From assembly GCA_021030905.1 (NCBI GenBank), contig JAGFMI010000008.1, positions 186,001 through 250,000 of the forward strand: DNA of 64,000 nt, read 5' to 3'. Below the pieces are notes generated by a model that was given only the letters and a program-made list of their open reading frames with translations, did no database searches and had not been told where the DNA came from. The position numbers and the translations under genes are program-made. Source of the stretch: Pyrenula massariospora. Lineage: Eukaryota; Ascomycota; Eurotiomycetes; Pyrenulales; Pyrenulaceae. Shown here one piece after another: positions 42,401 to 51,859 of this stretch; position 1 is the first letter of the stretch; every line of letters starts with the position of its first letter.

Positions 42401-43788
42401 TCAGACTGACGAGCTTTCTTTTCTCTTGGCTTGCGTATCGAGCCATCCTTATTGCGAGTAGGTTCTTTCGCTTTTCGCGGCCCAGCAGCCGGTGATGGAT
42501 GTGGAAGACGTGTCGAGTCTGATTGCTCCGAAACAGTCTGCCGATCCTCGGTCTTCTCTTGCGTATTTTGTCGTTCTAATACTTCCTTCTCCGCGGCCTC
42601 TTTCTTTCGTCGTTCGTACTCCTGGTGATATGGGTTGTAGACTTTGCTCGGATCTATGAAGTCTGGCATGCCAGCAGTCGGAGTATCTGCTTGTGGATAG
42701 GAGTTGGAACTGGACTCGCCTTCTCTTGCATTGGACACAGGCATAGACACATTGTTTACTGCGTTGAAATTATTCGGTCGAACGGTTGGAGCAATTTCGC
42801 TAACATCAGCATGATTCCGATACGGAGAGGAAATCCCTTGCGATCGAGACTGGGGATTATTGTTGGCGTAGCGATGGGTTTCCTTGGTACCGTAATTGCC
42901 ATACTGTCCAGATGATTGCTTCCCATATTGAGGAGAAGATGTCTGAGGTATAGCAGAATGCCGTTGCGTATTTGGAGTGTTGCCAGGGCGCGATGTGTAC
43001 GGCGAAGTAGATCTGTTGTGAGCTGCTGTCGAGTTTGTCGCATTGCCGACTGGCACGGGGTTTCCCATCGTTGGGGTATACGAAGTAGGCTGTTGCTGAA
43101 AGTTATTGACCGGCTGCGAATGCTGATTCTGTTTCCGCTTTGTGGCTCCTGTCAGTGCTGCAGCAGCCGAGGCAGCCAAGTTGTGTTGCGAAGACTGTGG
43201 CCGATTGTCCGTATAAGTATTGGACGTACCTAACCTTGAATAGCTATGATACACATTCTGCACTTGCGCTGGCGAGCTCACTCTTTCCTGACCAGTCCCA
43301 GAATGTCGTTGAAACCCAGCGGATATTGGTGTGTTTGACTGAGAAGTTCGATCGATTGAATTCTGATTCTGTACACCAGCAGATTCAAGGCCTGAGGCGT
43401 ACGCTAGACTGTTTAGAGCGTTCGTTTCAGGTTGCGTCGGAGCTTGAGAGGTAGTTCCATAGTAGCTGGCAGCGTTCCCGTTTGACACAGATGATCCATA
43501 GTCATTCCTTTGTCTATTGTAGTTGTAGGCTTGCTGCTGAGTTTGCCCGTTCTTCCAAGACTGACCACCGTAGTCCTGATTATCTTGGTTCAAGGTCCCG
43601 TATGCCTGTTGCGTCTGAGATGGCCAGTTGTAGTTGCTTTGCCCATATTGCTGTGCTGTAGATGATGGCTGCTGCAGGGTCGACGTACTCGCAGCCTGCC
43701 GACTGTTTCCATAACTTGACTCATTCGAATCGTTATTTGTTTGGTTCTGGTAGTAGTGGTTGTAGTTCTGAAGGCTCGAGTATGACAT
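39472..43788 (-). CDS. AT-hook and C2H2 zinc-finger protein with prion-like N-terminus
   Basis: One exon, 1,438 residues, start ATG 43786-43788 (MSYSSLQNYN); ten further codons are open upstream but begin with TTG. The first ~330 residues are rich in Gln, Asn, Tyr, Ser and Thr, a prion-like composition. Later come a Lys-rich region, a conserved helical segment (WPEAKRKSLAEAAVKVLN, then LNPSYLQLCEHLESKGLCL), KRDFAELVDLSLLSDDE, and a second conserved block (HPSEKGLNSHLLALAHRLNL). Near residue 1155 KRRGRPPGAKNK is an AT-hook, and near residue 1195 YQCAMKGCGSELHNL begins a C-x4-C-x12-H-x3-H finger, with a second Cys/His pair set after it (YECWWRKC...HVEEDH). The C-terminus is acidic. A nuclear chromatin-associated role is likely; assignment to a remodelling complex would be a guess. 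It shares a short promoter with RPL26. Confidence 0.85.
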   Translation of the reverse strand: MSYSSLQNYNHYYQNQTNNDSNESSYGNSRQAASTSTLQQPSSTAQQYGQSNYNWPSQTQQAYGTLNQDNQDYGGQSWKNGQTQQQAYNYNRQRNDYGSSVSNGNAASYYGTTSQAPTQPETNALNSLAYASGLESAGVQNQNSIDRTSQSNTPISAGFQRHSGTGQERVSSPAQVQNVYHSYSRLGTSNTYTDNRPQSSQHNLAASAAAALTGATKRKQNQHSQPVNNFQQQPTSYTPTMGNPVPVGNATNSTAAHNRSTSPYTSRPGNTPNTQRHSAIPQTSSPQYGKQSSGQYGNYGTKETHRYANNNPQSRSQGISSPYRNHADVSEIAPTVRPNNFNAVNNVSMPVSNAREGESSSNSYPQADTPTAGMPDFIDPSKVYNPYHQEYERRKKEAAEKEVLERQNTQEKTEDRQTVSEQSDSTRLPHPSPAAGPRKAKEPTRNKDGSIRKPREKKARQSEPIPKPGASNSIARQSLNPRASKQPVDSQEEGGEDEAEMMAMLEKIKKLKNKDPSMFQKMLATMDDGDGNDKAASAKLQPNRASLPAHTKSKSKAVPPHHSVPSQSSSTSQAPISAHPKANAVARPAATNAINPNKIGGKVVVEDNEENLPDLGRFPAERRQRGPNKKKESQSTNSDLLPSNQPSTISSEPLQFSTSTTNSSHAHPPPVANSSAKLQSKDVKAAVIPVAATKPTSTGSTIWPEAKRKSLAEAAVKVLNAHPGNQGKELSPEVILALLDLNPSYLQLCEHLESKGLCLHRGHFARSLLSNVPDLASPNQPQSQPQGAQSQTQMVSLDPPAQANLSTPVSSTPVKQESSIKQEAKSTNKPGPKSKPRLGVPSPSVPKPVPGSKEAQARKRDFAELVDLSLLSDDEDYVMPSKKAKTETPPPSTEIQPDFASQGPPTVQADVAPSDPFAPLQFNTAVQPASNHSYAGTPQQYHNPLPPENSFSLQHQHTEMRTQPPLPVMAKTIDRKEALIKPFYESKTIARDILIAAGRHPSEKGLNSHLLALAHRLNLTWDCDFNTIDWDSVDPGGPPVPRVEVEDIPAGPPKWALKQRAHFGRRDAQSDVEGPRQPIRKERSDNPAVDSHRQKTSKAFEDPSDSTKPSSDRPQDAVSPRPPKSLPDHARVLPDGSPNHTPESMEKPGAIYPSGKRRGRPPGAKNKHPSKATLRAQAQASAPAQVDLQVRAPSPVKTYVYQCAMKGCGSELHNLATLRKHIRKHLTGDDRHGYECWWRKCRTLDRNEDGQVVHTVRFPTAEAWYSHVEEDHIEPIAMKYGDGPSAIYSGKQESRNFSDLSQFLFDPPPNANLPSGHRARTRLTDPQTVEANTARYLNNSSDEAVTYTSSPKTVKDYASDTLILPVEKDPHKAFEKVHGNKELNDVKSATEILRAMEARKAKIPGIERGGCILVTPERRQTLVQDEDFAGIYVDSDDD

Positions 43789-44228
43789 TGCTCGCGGTTT
43801 GGTACCGATCGGAGGCAATGAGAATTGGTGGAGCTACCGCAAATCTTCTGATTTGAGTAGCCTCTGAGATACTGCTTGCGCCTGGTTGAGACCATTCAAC
43901 CCTTGCACGGAGGTCATCGTGTGGGAGATAAAAATTTTGAAGATTCTGGAAAGGCCACAATCAGTCCATGAATCTGGAGCAGGTGCTCACCATGCAGTGG
44001 CTATTGGTAGCTGCGCTCTGCCGCGGGCACTCTTTTCGCCTCTCGACGCGAAATCGCGGAGTTGCGTTCTGTAAACCCCCCAACCAATCACGCGTGTGCC
44101 GCACGTCGGCAGTAAGTCTTGGCGCGCACACATGAAATTGGCGTTGGCAGCCAATTTCAGCATTGTAATTCTAAGACGACGAGAGCATCTATCGGACCTC
44201 TCCAGCCACTTACAAAACCACGCTGAAG
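43789..44228. promoter_or_regulatory. Divergent promoter, C2H2 gene and RPL26
   Basis: 440 bp between the two start codons. It must serve both the large C2H2 gene and RPL26. It contains a perfect inverted repeat with CCAAT in each orientation at 44133-44159, and CACG/GCGCGC-rich patches near 44090-44130. Confidence 0.6.
44133..44159. promoter_or_regulatory. Inverted repeat with two CCAAT boxes
   Basis: TGAAATTGGC (44133-44142) and its exact complement GCCAATTTCA (44150-44159) flank a 7-base spacer. Each arm holds a CCAAT box, on opposite strands, 70-95 bp upstream of the RPL26 ATG. CCAAT is bound by the HAP/NF-Y complex. A symmetric pair inside a divergent promoter suggests a two-way control element, but this is inferred from position. 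Confidence 0.5.
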
Positions 44229-44782
44229 ATGGCCAAAATCTCAGCTGGTAAGTCACGACAGCTTTTTGACACCCCTTCCTAAGTTCTTTATATCACGAGG
44301 GACTGACAAAGTATTCCGTTCTAGTAACCGCATCGTCGCGGCGAAAGTCCCGCAAAGCTCACTTTGGAGCACCATCCAGCGAGCGTCGAACTATCATGTC
44401 TGCACCTCTCAGCAAAGAGCTTCGCGATAAACACAACGTACGCTCAGCCTGAGCCTTCCCTGTTTGAAGTCCACGGAGGAAGTCGGCCTGTTAACAGAAC
44501 CTTTATCTATAGGTCCGGTCAATCCCCATTCGCAAAGATGATGAAGTATCTGTCGTTCGAGGCAGCAACAAAGGCAGAGAAGGCAAAGTGACGAGCGTGT
44601 ACCGACTCAAATATGTAATCCATGTGGAGCGAGTGAACCGCGAGAAGAGCAATGGGCAAAGCGTACCAATTGGAATCCATCCGAGCAAGGTTGTGGTGAC
44701 AAAGTTGAAGCTGGATAAGGATAGGGAAAAAATTCTGGAGAGAAAGGGAAAAGGAAGGGAAGCAAAGAGTAAATCGAGCTAA
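44229..44782 (+). CDS. RPL26: 60S ribosomal protein L26 (uL24)
   Basis: Three exons, 44229-44247, 44325-44437 and 44513-44782, encoding 133 residues, normal for eukaryotic L26. The KOW-type core is present: [40 protein letters not shown], then [19 protein letters not shown]. The N-terminal [19 protein letters not shown] is typical of the family. It sits near the exit tunnel of the large ribosomal subunit. Exon 1 is only 19 bases, a common layout for ribosomal protein genes. Introns are 77 and 75 bp with donors GTAAGT and GTACGC. Reading phase is correct throughout. Confidence 0.97.
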
Positions 44783-47041
44783 GCGGTTGATTCCCTAAAC
44801 GTGACAGGTCTGTGCAAACAGTATGCTGAGTTGATAAACAATGGCATGAACTTAGAACCATGCGAAGCAGCCTTTTCCGCGATACGGGCTTACCTGAGGT
44901 CGGTGTATTTCGGCAGGTTCTAAGCGCTGACACTACCTTTCTGTCTCTTCATATTCCTACGTTTCATATACATTCTTTGGCCGAAACTCTGCATTGGCTG
45001 CGTGGAATCTTTTAGAAGCAAATGCTTCCACCCCAAAGTCTGCCAAGGAACTCTCTCCAGACCTACATGTTTCTGGTTACTAGTCGTCTTCGATATTACC
45101 TCTGGCTAGGATCCAGAAACCCTGTTTGTGAACCTCTCCGAATAAAATCGGGTTTTCCATTGCAGCGCCTGGATATTTCTTCTTTCTGGCACTGAGCTAA
45201 GCCTCTGGTACAGGCTTTTACCATACTTTATATCTTTCCAGCCTCTGAACTTTCTCATCTGCCTGCCTTGTCTTTCGTCCCCGCCAGCTATCACCGGACC
45301 CATCTGATACCATAATGGTCGGCCTCGGTAAATACCTGGCGCAGATCGAGTCCGAAAGACTCCTTGCCTATAAGTTCTCCCGCTTATCTCTCCTTCATGA
45401 CGCGTTGTCGTGATTTTATTGTGGTGGTAATTCGGGTTTGAAAGATGTGAGGGACATTGTTTTTGCTACAACCGTTTGGGCCGTCCTCGAGTAAGCTTGA
45501 GACCGTGAAAAGGAGGCGATGATAGCATAACGATAAGAGTTGTGCTATCCAGCAAGCTCTAATTGATCAGGTATCTTCTTGAAAGAAATAATCGGTATAG
45601 GGGCAGTTTGGTTAGTTCTTACAAGTTCTCTGTGGTGTCTGATACCTCTCTTTGTAATTATCGTATCTAATTTTATTACCTCTATTCTTATGTCAACCAT
45701 CCTCTTTTTCTGCTGGCCTGAAAATGCTTTCTTGATTCGAAGGCAAATTATGTCGTTTTATGGCCACCTGTAAGAAGTCATGATCCGGTGGCCTAATTGT
45801 ATACTCGGGGCTTTTTGGTTGTTGCTATAGCGTTCCATCGAGGCCTTTATTTCTTTAGTCTTCAGTCAGGAACTTTCTATCTTCGTGCTTGCTCGACTTG
45901 AGTGTTATTTCCAACTGGTTAATTAGCAAGCAGACTTATCCGATGTCAAGAAATTTCTCCAAGTCCATGAGACCTCCAATTCTTGGAGCTGATATCGGAC
46001 AATTAATACGGCAATCGTCTTCAATTACCTTTAGAACTTGCCTCGATCCATATTCACCGGGGACAATTCGATGTTCGATAGTGGGAGTTGAAGAAATCTA
46101 GTGACTATTACATGACTGTCCATGTTCATTTCCAATTGGGCGGAAGACTTTTGCGATACATTTACGTATTAGAAGGAATAGACAAGGTGATTCTAAGCGG
46201 CTGTGTGCAATTTTTCACTTGCGACTGATCGGAACTCAATTACACCCATGTTGTATAAGCAGGCGAACTTTGAAATAAGCTCTGGAAGGCGGTGGTAAAA
46301 ACATCGAACCAAATTCAGTAAGCTGGATGGAAAGTGTGGTAATGTGATACTGGTGCTTTCCTGGACGGCCATGGGCTTGGATCCGGTGCACTACTGGAGC
46401 TCGGAGTCAGGAGAAACAGCTTGGAAAGATCCGGCGGACCGGGCCAAGCGGGGATCTGATTAAGACATGGAAGAGAGAGGTGAGATAAGGCTGTAACGGA
46501 CCGACCAGTAACGATATAAACTTGCATCTAGGGATAGCTCCATCGTTGTAGAAAGGTGGACACAGGAGCGCTTATGAAATAGATGAGTCCGCAAAGGTGC
46601 TCAATCAGGATATGATATGGCCCGGTTAAGGAAAACCTGAAGCTCAATGATTTGAAGCTTGAACTGACCTATCATGGCAGAGCTTTTGCAAAAGGTTGGC
46701 AGTTACGAAATTTATTCACCCGGATTTGGCAAACGCTGTAGCTGAAAGACCTTGCTATGTCAGAGCTGGTGTCGACATCACAATGAGATATAAGACGAAC
46801 TAGAGGCGAAAGAGAGACCTTGGAGGCTAGGGTAAGAAAATAATTGTAAAAAGAGATTTCACAATGCATCTCGTATTCCAAAAGTCATATTGCCGGCGAG
46901 AAGGTCCTAGAGCCAGTAAACCCGTATTATTTGCACCATCCTGAACCACGCTTCTAGTCGCCAGCTTGAAACAGACCTTGTAAAGCTGGGGATGAGGAGT
47001 CTAATCCGTATGAATACGCAGTGGAAGGCGGAACCACCTGT
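44783..47041. other. Intergenic region of about 2.3 kb, convergent 3' ends
   Basis: Lies between the 3' ends of RPL26 (plus) and the p23 gene (minus). The part 45560-46300 is more AT-rich than its surroundings. Short open frames have no motif. I see no tRNA or mobile element. Confidence 0.45.
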
Positions 47042-47839
47042 CTAAGACACCTCCTCAACTTTACCCTTACCCTTGCCGACCTCCTCAGCTTTGTCCTCTT
47101 CTTCAAGATCCGGCATATCATCGTCATCATCGTCATCCTCTCCCTCGCCTTCCGCGTCACCACCAAGGCCTTCCATACCTCCTGCTCCGGCTCCTGCGCC
47201 GAGTTTGGAGAAGTCGATGCCTCCAAAGCCACCATCTTCTCCGCCCATGCCGCCGCCGAAGTTATTCATATAGTCGTCATCTTGGGCAGCGTTTTGCTCA
47301 TCTTCATCCACCCACTACACTACCCTTAGCATGCTAGGTATATAGCCCTTGAGTAAGAAGTTGCTCACCTTGTCAAAATCAGTTTTCAAGAAATGGACCT
47401 TTGCCTTGTCTTTCAACAGTCGCGGCCAGTATTCTTCCTTAAGCTCTTTCTTTCTAAGAACCAACTCAATGTCCCGAGCGGTGTGGTGCGTCTTGCTCTC
47501 GGCGACATCGATCTCTCCAAAGAACTCAAGCTCGAGGTGATAGGTGGTTTTCTTAGTTTCCGAGGTGCCGGTAAAGGTGAGGCTGGTGGGCTGGAGATCA
47601 AGCTTCATGGATTTGGGAGTAACATCGGGCACAGATATGGTCAAGTAGATGTAGTTTTTGGTGGCATCGGAGCTCGATGAGCGCTGTGCCCATAATACTA
47701 TGCAAGGGATTCATGTTAGGGTCTTGTATTACCAACAATCGTCTTGTGCGGGTGAAGCTGAAAAGCCCCACAACGGAAGCGGGACCAGGCAGAACAATGC
47801 TTTTGACTTACCCTCAGGAGTAACTTTTGTGCCTGACAT
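47042..47839 (-). CDS. Hsp90 co-chaperone p23 (Sba1/Wos2)
   Basis: Three exons on the minus strand: 47812-47839, 47369-47697 and 47042-47314, encoding 209 residues. Exon 1 codes only MSGTKVTPE. The CS domain follows (VLWAQRSS, NYIYLTISVPDV, LTFTGTS, HLELEFFGEID, ELVLRKKELKEEYWPRLLKD), then the p23 signature WVDEDEQ after the second splice. The tail is Gly/Met-rich (FGGIDFSKL) and ends in a very acidic run. p23 binds and stabilises the closed ATP form of Hsp90 and also has passive chaperone activity. Introns are 114 and 54 bp with donors GTAAGT and GTGAGC. The VLWAQRSS motif straddling intron 1 confirms that splice. Its start lies 596 bp from that of Vps24 on the other strand. Confidence 0.94.
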
Positions 47840-48435
47840 TGTTGCGGAGAGACCAAGAGCAGCAGTGGCTCGTTGTTATAAATGCAAGGGGAAAAGGGAG
47901 AGGGGTGGGACGCAATGAGTACCTTCGCAGCGGAATCTAAGATTTGAGGTAGAGAAGTGAAGGTTGGGGTCGCAAGCGAAAAGTGCGGCCTCAGGCTGGT
48001 CGTACTAAAACTCCCGCCGTGGAATTTTCACGAATGACATCGAAGCCATACATCCAATGCGCGGAAAGGCTACAGCGGTGACAAGGCTACGGATACTTCC
48101 ACCCCCTTCTGCTACCAGGATCCGCCTAGAAACAATCACCACTCACTATTTGCCAACGGCTGAAGCTGTTCCTTCTGCACCATCAGCCCTACTCAGAAGC
48201 TAAGATCGCTGCCCTGTCCAATCGTGCGCCAGTCAGACGCCTCGTTTCCACTCTTAAACTGCGCTTTGCGCTTGTTTCTTAAGGTTGCCCGCTGCTTGCT
48301 TGCATCACCTCCGGAAATTGCCAGCCATTTCGTCGAAGCCTGCGTTGAGAAACGTTGGGTTTTGTGCGACATTGGGCTGCTTACGCAGTCTACACGAGAC
48401 TTGTCTACACTACATCGCTGTGCTTCCCTCTCCCC
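47840..48435. other. Divergent promoter, p23 and Vps24 genes
   Basis: 596 bp between start codons. Must carry both promoters. No coding signal seen; the last ~100 bases before the Vps24 start are C/T-rich. Confidence 0.45.
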
Positions 48436-49171
48436 ATGGAGTCCCTCAAAGCGGTGTTCTTCAAGCCTGACCCGGCTGTCCAAGTGCGGTGTTTCTATCT
48501 GTTCAAATATATGTATTGCTCACTAGATGTTCTAGATGCGCAAGTGTAACAGCCTTATCCGAGCCAACACAAGGAAGCTCGATCGTGATATTGCTCAGCT
48601 GAAAGCCCTCGACCAGAAAACTAGACAGTACATCTTACAATCCTCGAGGCGAGGCCAGAAGAATCCGTCACAGGCAAAGCAAGCTGCCGCAGAGACCCGG
48701 ACATTTGCAAAAGAGCTGCTTAGAGTAAGGAAACAATCGGCAAGGTTACACACAAGCAAAGCACAGCTCCAGAGCGTTCAGATGCAAGTGAATGAAGCTT
48801 TCTCCGTTCGAAAGATAGAAGGCAGCTTGAAAGCCAGCACTGGCATCATGAAAGACGTGAACACCCTTGTCCGGTTACCAGAGCTCACGGGCACCATGCA
48901 GCAGCTGAGCCAGGAGCTCATGAAAGCAGGCATCATAGAAGAGATGGTGGGTGATACTCTACCTAATGACGAGCTACTTGAAGGGGAAGATGAAGAAGCT
49001 GAAGCCGAAGTTGATAAGGTGCTTGGAGAGGTATTACAAGGAAAGCTGGGTAAGGTGGAAGCACCAGAGCCGAAGTTGCCAGAGCAGCCCGTGGAGGAGG
49101 AAGAGGATTTCGAGGACCAAGAGGCTACACTGGAGCAGATGAGAGGAAGACTAGAGGCTTTGAAGAGTTGA
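48436..49171 (+). CDS. VPS24: ESCRT-III subunit Vps24/CHMP3
   Basis: Two exons, 48436-48483 and 48536-49171, encoding 227 residues. Exon 1 codes MESLKAVFFKPDPAVQ. Exon 2 continues MRKCNSLIRANTRKLDRDIA with the long basic helical hairpin of the Snf7 family (helices to about residue 110), then MKDVNTLVRLPELTGTMQQL and a C-terminal acidic half (DELLEGEDEEAEAEVDKVL). The end EATLEQMRGRLEALKS matches a MIM-type helix that binds the MIT domain of Vps4. Vps24 caps Snf7 filaments on endosomes during multivesicular-body sorting. The 52 bp intron has a weaker donor, GTGCGG, but the frame and the VQMRKCN junction agree with the family. Confidence 0.94.
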
Positions 49172-49807
49172 TACCCGTCTTTCTGCTCGTCTGCGCAGCG
49201 CGTTTCGTATTTTCATGTTCACAATACTTTTTGGACACCACGCTTGGGTAGATTGTCTACCGTGGTCATGCTATGGAAGGCGTTTACCGAAGTTTAGCAA
49301 CGCAAGACTGTATGGTTAACGGGAAACGTAGAATGCAATTGACATGTCCAGTGAAGATTTTATATTCACCGCATCAAAATGCACATAGACTGCTGCTCAC
49401 CGATTGTAATGCAAATCATTTTGCCCCTTCACTGTATTTGGTGCACGTGCCGAAAGCGGTTAAGCGTTGGGCTCGTGGCGGGAAATCATCTGAAAACAAT
49501 CGCAGCCTTCCCTCTCCTTCACTTTCATCCTCAACCGCCTCACAAAGCCCACACCCGAAGCATCCACAAGTACCACTTTTTCTTTCAGTCACCTCCTTCG
49601 CATCCTCTTTCAACATATATCGACCTTGACCCAACTATCTTCATCGAACAAAGCCAACCGCGACCGGTGCTTCTGCACTTCCGCTAGCTTCTCAGCAGCG
49701 CTACTCCTGCTCTGCCATCGCGAATTTCCTGCGCGATATTGTCAAGGGATCTGCCGTCCTTGATAAATCATCAAATCGGATCATCGAATCTATCTTGACT
49801 CATCAGG
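49172..49807. other. Intergenic, promoter and leader of the Yra1/ALY gene
   Basis: 636 bp between Vps24 and Yra1/ALY on the same strand. The part 49500-49700 is C/T-rich, a likely promoter and leader. No gene seen. Confidence 0.5.
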
Positions 49808-51859
49808 ATGTCTGGAAAGCTTGATCAAGCACTCGACGACATTGTCAAGACCAACCGCAGCCAAACCCGTCGCAGGGCTCGCCGCGTCAAGCCTACCAAG
49901 ACAACTGCGGTCGCTGCCCCAGTCGGCGGAATCAAGAAGTCAACCAAGTCCGTCAAACAAGCCAAGGCCGTTCCTGGACCATCCTCTGGACCCCGCGAGA
50001 GCAAGATTCAAGTCAGTGGCTTGGTAAGGGTCTCGATTCTTCTTTGCTTTGCCTACAGCTTACATTTCGCCAGCCCCACGACGTCGGTGATAACATGATC
50101 AAGGTATGTTGACCATGAGGTCTCCACATTGGATTCGTCTCCGCCATCTTTTCTGAAACCGCGAGCTTTCGATTTCCATGCGAGGCGAAAACATAAGGGT
50201 GGCTCCCACATATATGAAACACTGTTACACACTTGGCGTACAAAGGCAAGAACTCCTTCGTGCTTTCGCTCGCTAGTAGCTAGCTTGATGCAAAGCCTGT
50301 CGAAGTTGAGTCGTCTTTGATCCCGCAATTGTTCGGCTCAAGCCTAGAGCAAGGCTCGGCTTGGAGAAAGTCGCAATGCAGGACGTCGTGTACCTTTGCA
50401 AATGATTTGCATTAATATCGATCCTTTCTCAACATTGGGTTTTACTTTCATTGAGTTCGGAAATCGAAGCATCAGCGAGCAAGGCATCAGCAAGCTTTAC
50501 AGCATAGCAAATCCATCTTTCACTGGAAATCGAGCGCCTGCGCGCTGACGGCATCAGCGCTCAACGTCATGCCAACAGAGTGTACTGCACCGGATATACG
50601 GGACGAGAGTCGTTTTCGAAACTCTTAGATAGGCAGGCTCGACAAAGTTTCAACAGGATTCAGGCGAAGGCTCGGCCAAGATATCTACCTGATATACCTT
50701 ATCACCAATCCCCCTTAGCTGTTTTAACCAACATTGCAAGCTTGCAACGCTTGACAGAGAGACAGTCCTTTTGGCAGAAAGGCTTTCTTCTCCTTTTTCT
50801 TGCTCACGTTGGTCGAACTGCAACCTCAACGCTTTTTGTCCCGCACGGTCGTTCCATGGATCAGCTGATACTCGACGGGCTCTCACATTGCCTCCAAGGT
50901 CCCCATTTACATGAGCTACTATTATAAGACAGTCTGAACTAGACTCTATACCCGTCTCTTTGGGCCTATGGAACATTCTCTTGGATAGATGCCTTGCTAC
51001 AACATACTAACTACTAATGCTTAATGCTTGCTCGCTGGTGCTTTTGATTTTGGTGGCATCAACGGCGGGTCTCTATTCCTCCGATATGTTGATCGCCTTC
51101 TGTGACAAGCCGTCGATCCGATCATTCTTTATCTCGTTGGCCTTTCGAGTTACTAATCACGGATCTCATGAATAGGAATACTTCGGCAAGACCATTGGAC
51201 CTGTCAAGAAGGTTCTGCTCAACTACAACAAGAATGGGCAGAGCGTTGGGGTTGCTACTATCATCTTCCGAGAGCGAGATGCAGCTTCACAGGCTGCCAA
51301 ACAATTGAACGGCACACGTGTAGACAATCGGCCGATGAGGGTCAGTCACAAAATTCACTACTCTCTGACAAAACTAATACTTGTACAGATCGAGGTCGTG
51401 ATGGATGCTAATTCGGCTCCCGAGCCAGTTGCCGCCAAATCTCTGGCTGACCGTGTTGCGTATAGCTCTCAACTCTATCTCAATGTGTTCATGCTACTGA
51501 CTAGAGCTAGTGCGAACCCGAAAGCACAACCGAAGTCCGCCGTCGCAAATAAGAATTCTGAGAAGGCCAAGGACGGGAAAGGCGCCGCACGTACCAAGCG
51601 TGGCCGCAACGCCAACCGTCCCAAGCGCAAGACTGCAGAAGAGCTGGACGCTGAGATGGCAGACTACTTCGGTGACGGTGGGAACGGCGCTGCAGCAGCC
51701 GCCACGGCGGATGCAGGTGCCACGAACGGAACCGTTGCCACTGGTGGCGATGCGATGGATGAGATTTCTGTTAGTAGCCCGGATTTTATTTATTGAATCT
51801 TGAATGTGTATGTGTCTTGTTCGAAGAATGGGCACTAACCGATTTATGATTATCAGTGA
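49808..51859 (+). CDS. YRA1: mRNA export adaptor Yra1/ALY (REF family)
   Basis: Exons 49808-50023, 50074-50103, 51176-51340, 51389-51459, 51511-51769 and stop codon 51857-51859; 247 residues. The N-terminal GKLDQALDDIVKTNR is the REF N-box that binds the UAP56/Sub2 helicase. An Arg/Lys-rich region follows, then an RRM starting at KIQVSGLPHDV and running through EYFGKTIGPVKKVLLNYN, GVATIIF and QLNGTRVDNRPM. The C-box LDAEMADYF lies in the last third. The protein couples splicing and TREX to nuclear export of mRNA. Introns are 50, 1,072, 48, 51 and 87 bp. The second is exceptional and is listed separately. The last (donor GTTAGT, branch CACTAAC, acceptor TATCAG) leaves only TGA in the final exon; unspliced, the frame ends at 51796 with eight extra residues. 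Confidence 0.9.
50104..51175 (+). other. 1,072 bp intron 2 of the Yra1/ALY gene
   Basis: Donor GTATGT at 50104, branch TACTAAT at 51151-51157, acceptor AATAG ending at 51175. It splits the RRM in phase 0 between GDNMIK and EYFGKT, a junction that needs joining to give a normal RRM. Introns elsewhere in this window are 45-114 bp. Retention gives an immediate stop (GTA TGT TGA). A further tandem pair of branch-like sequences, TACTAAC-TACTAAT, lies at 51005-51018, well upstream of the used acceptor. No conserved open frame or snoRNA box pair was seen inside it. Confidence 0.85.

Noticed and set aside
45560-46300. AT-rich stretch as a decayed transposon
   Set aside because: No terminal repeats, no transposase or polymerase motif, and the AT shift is mild.
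50580-50927. 115-codon frame inside the long Yra1/ALY intron as a nested gene
   Set aside because: It starts at a non-ATG codon, has no motif and ordinary random composition.
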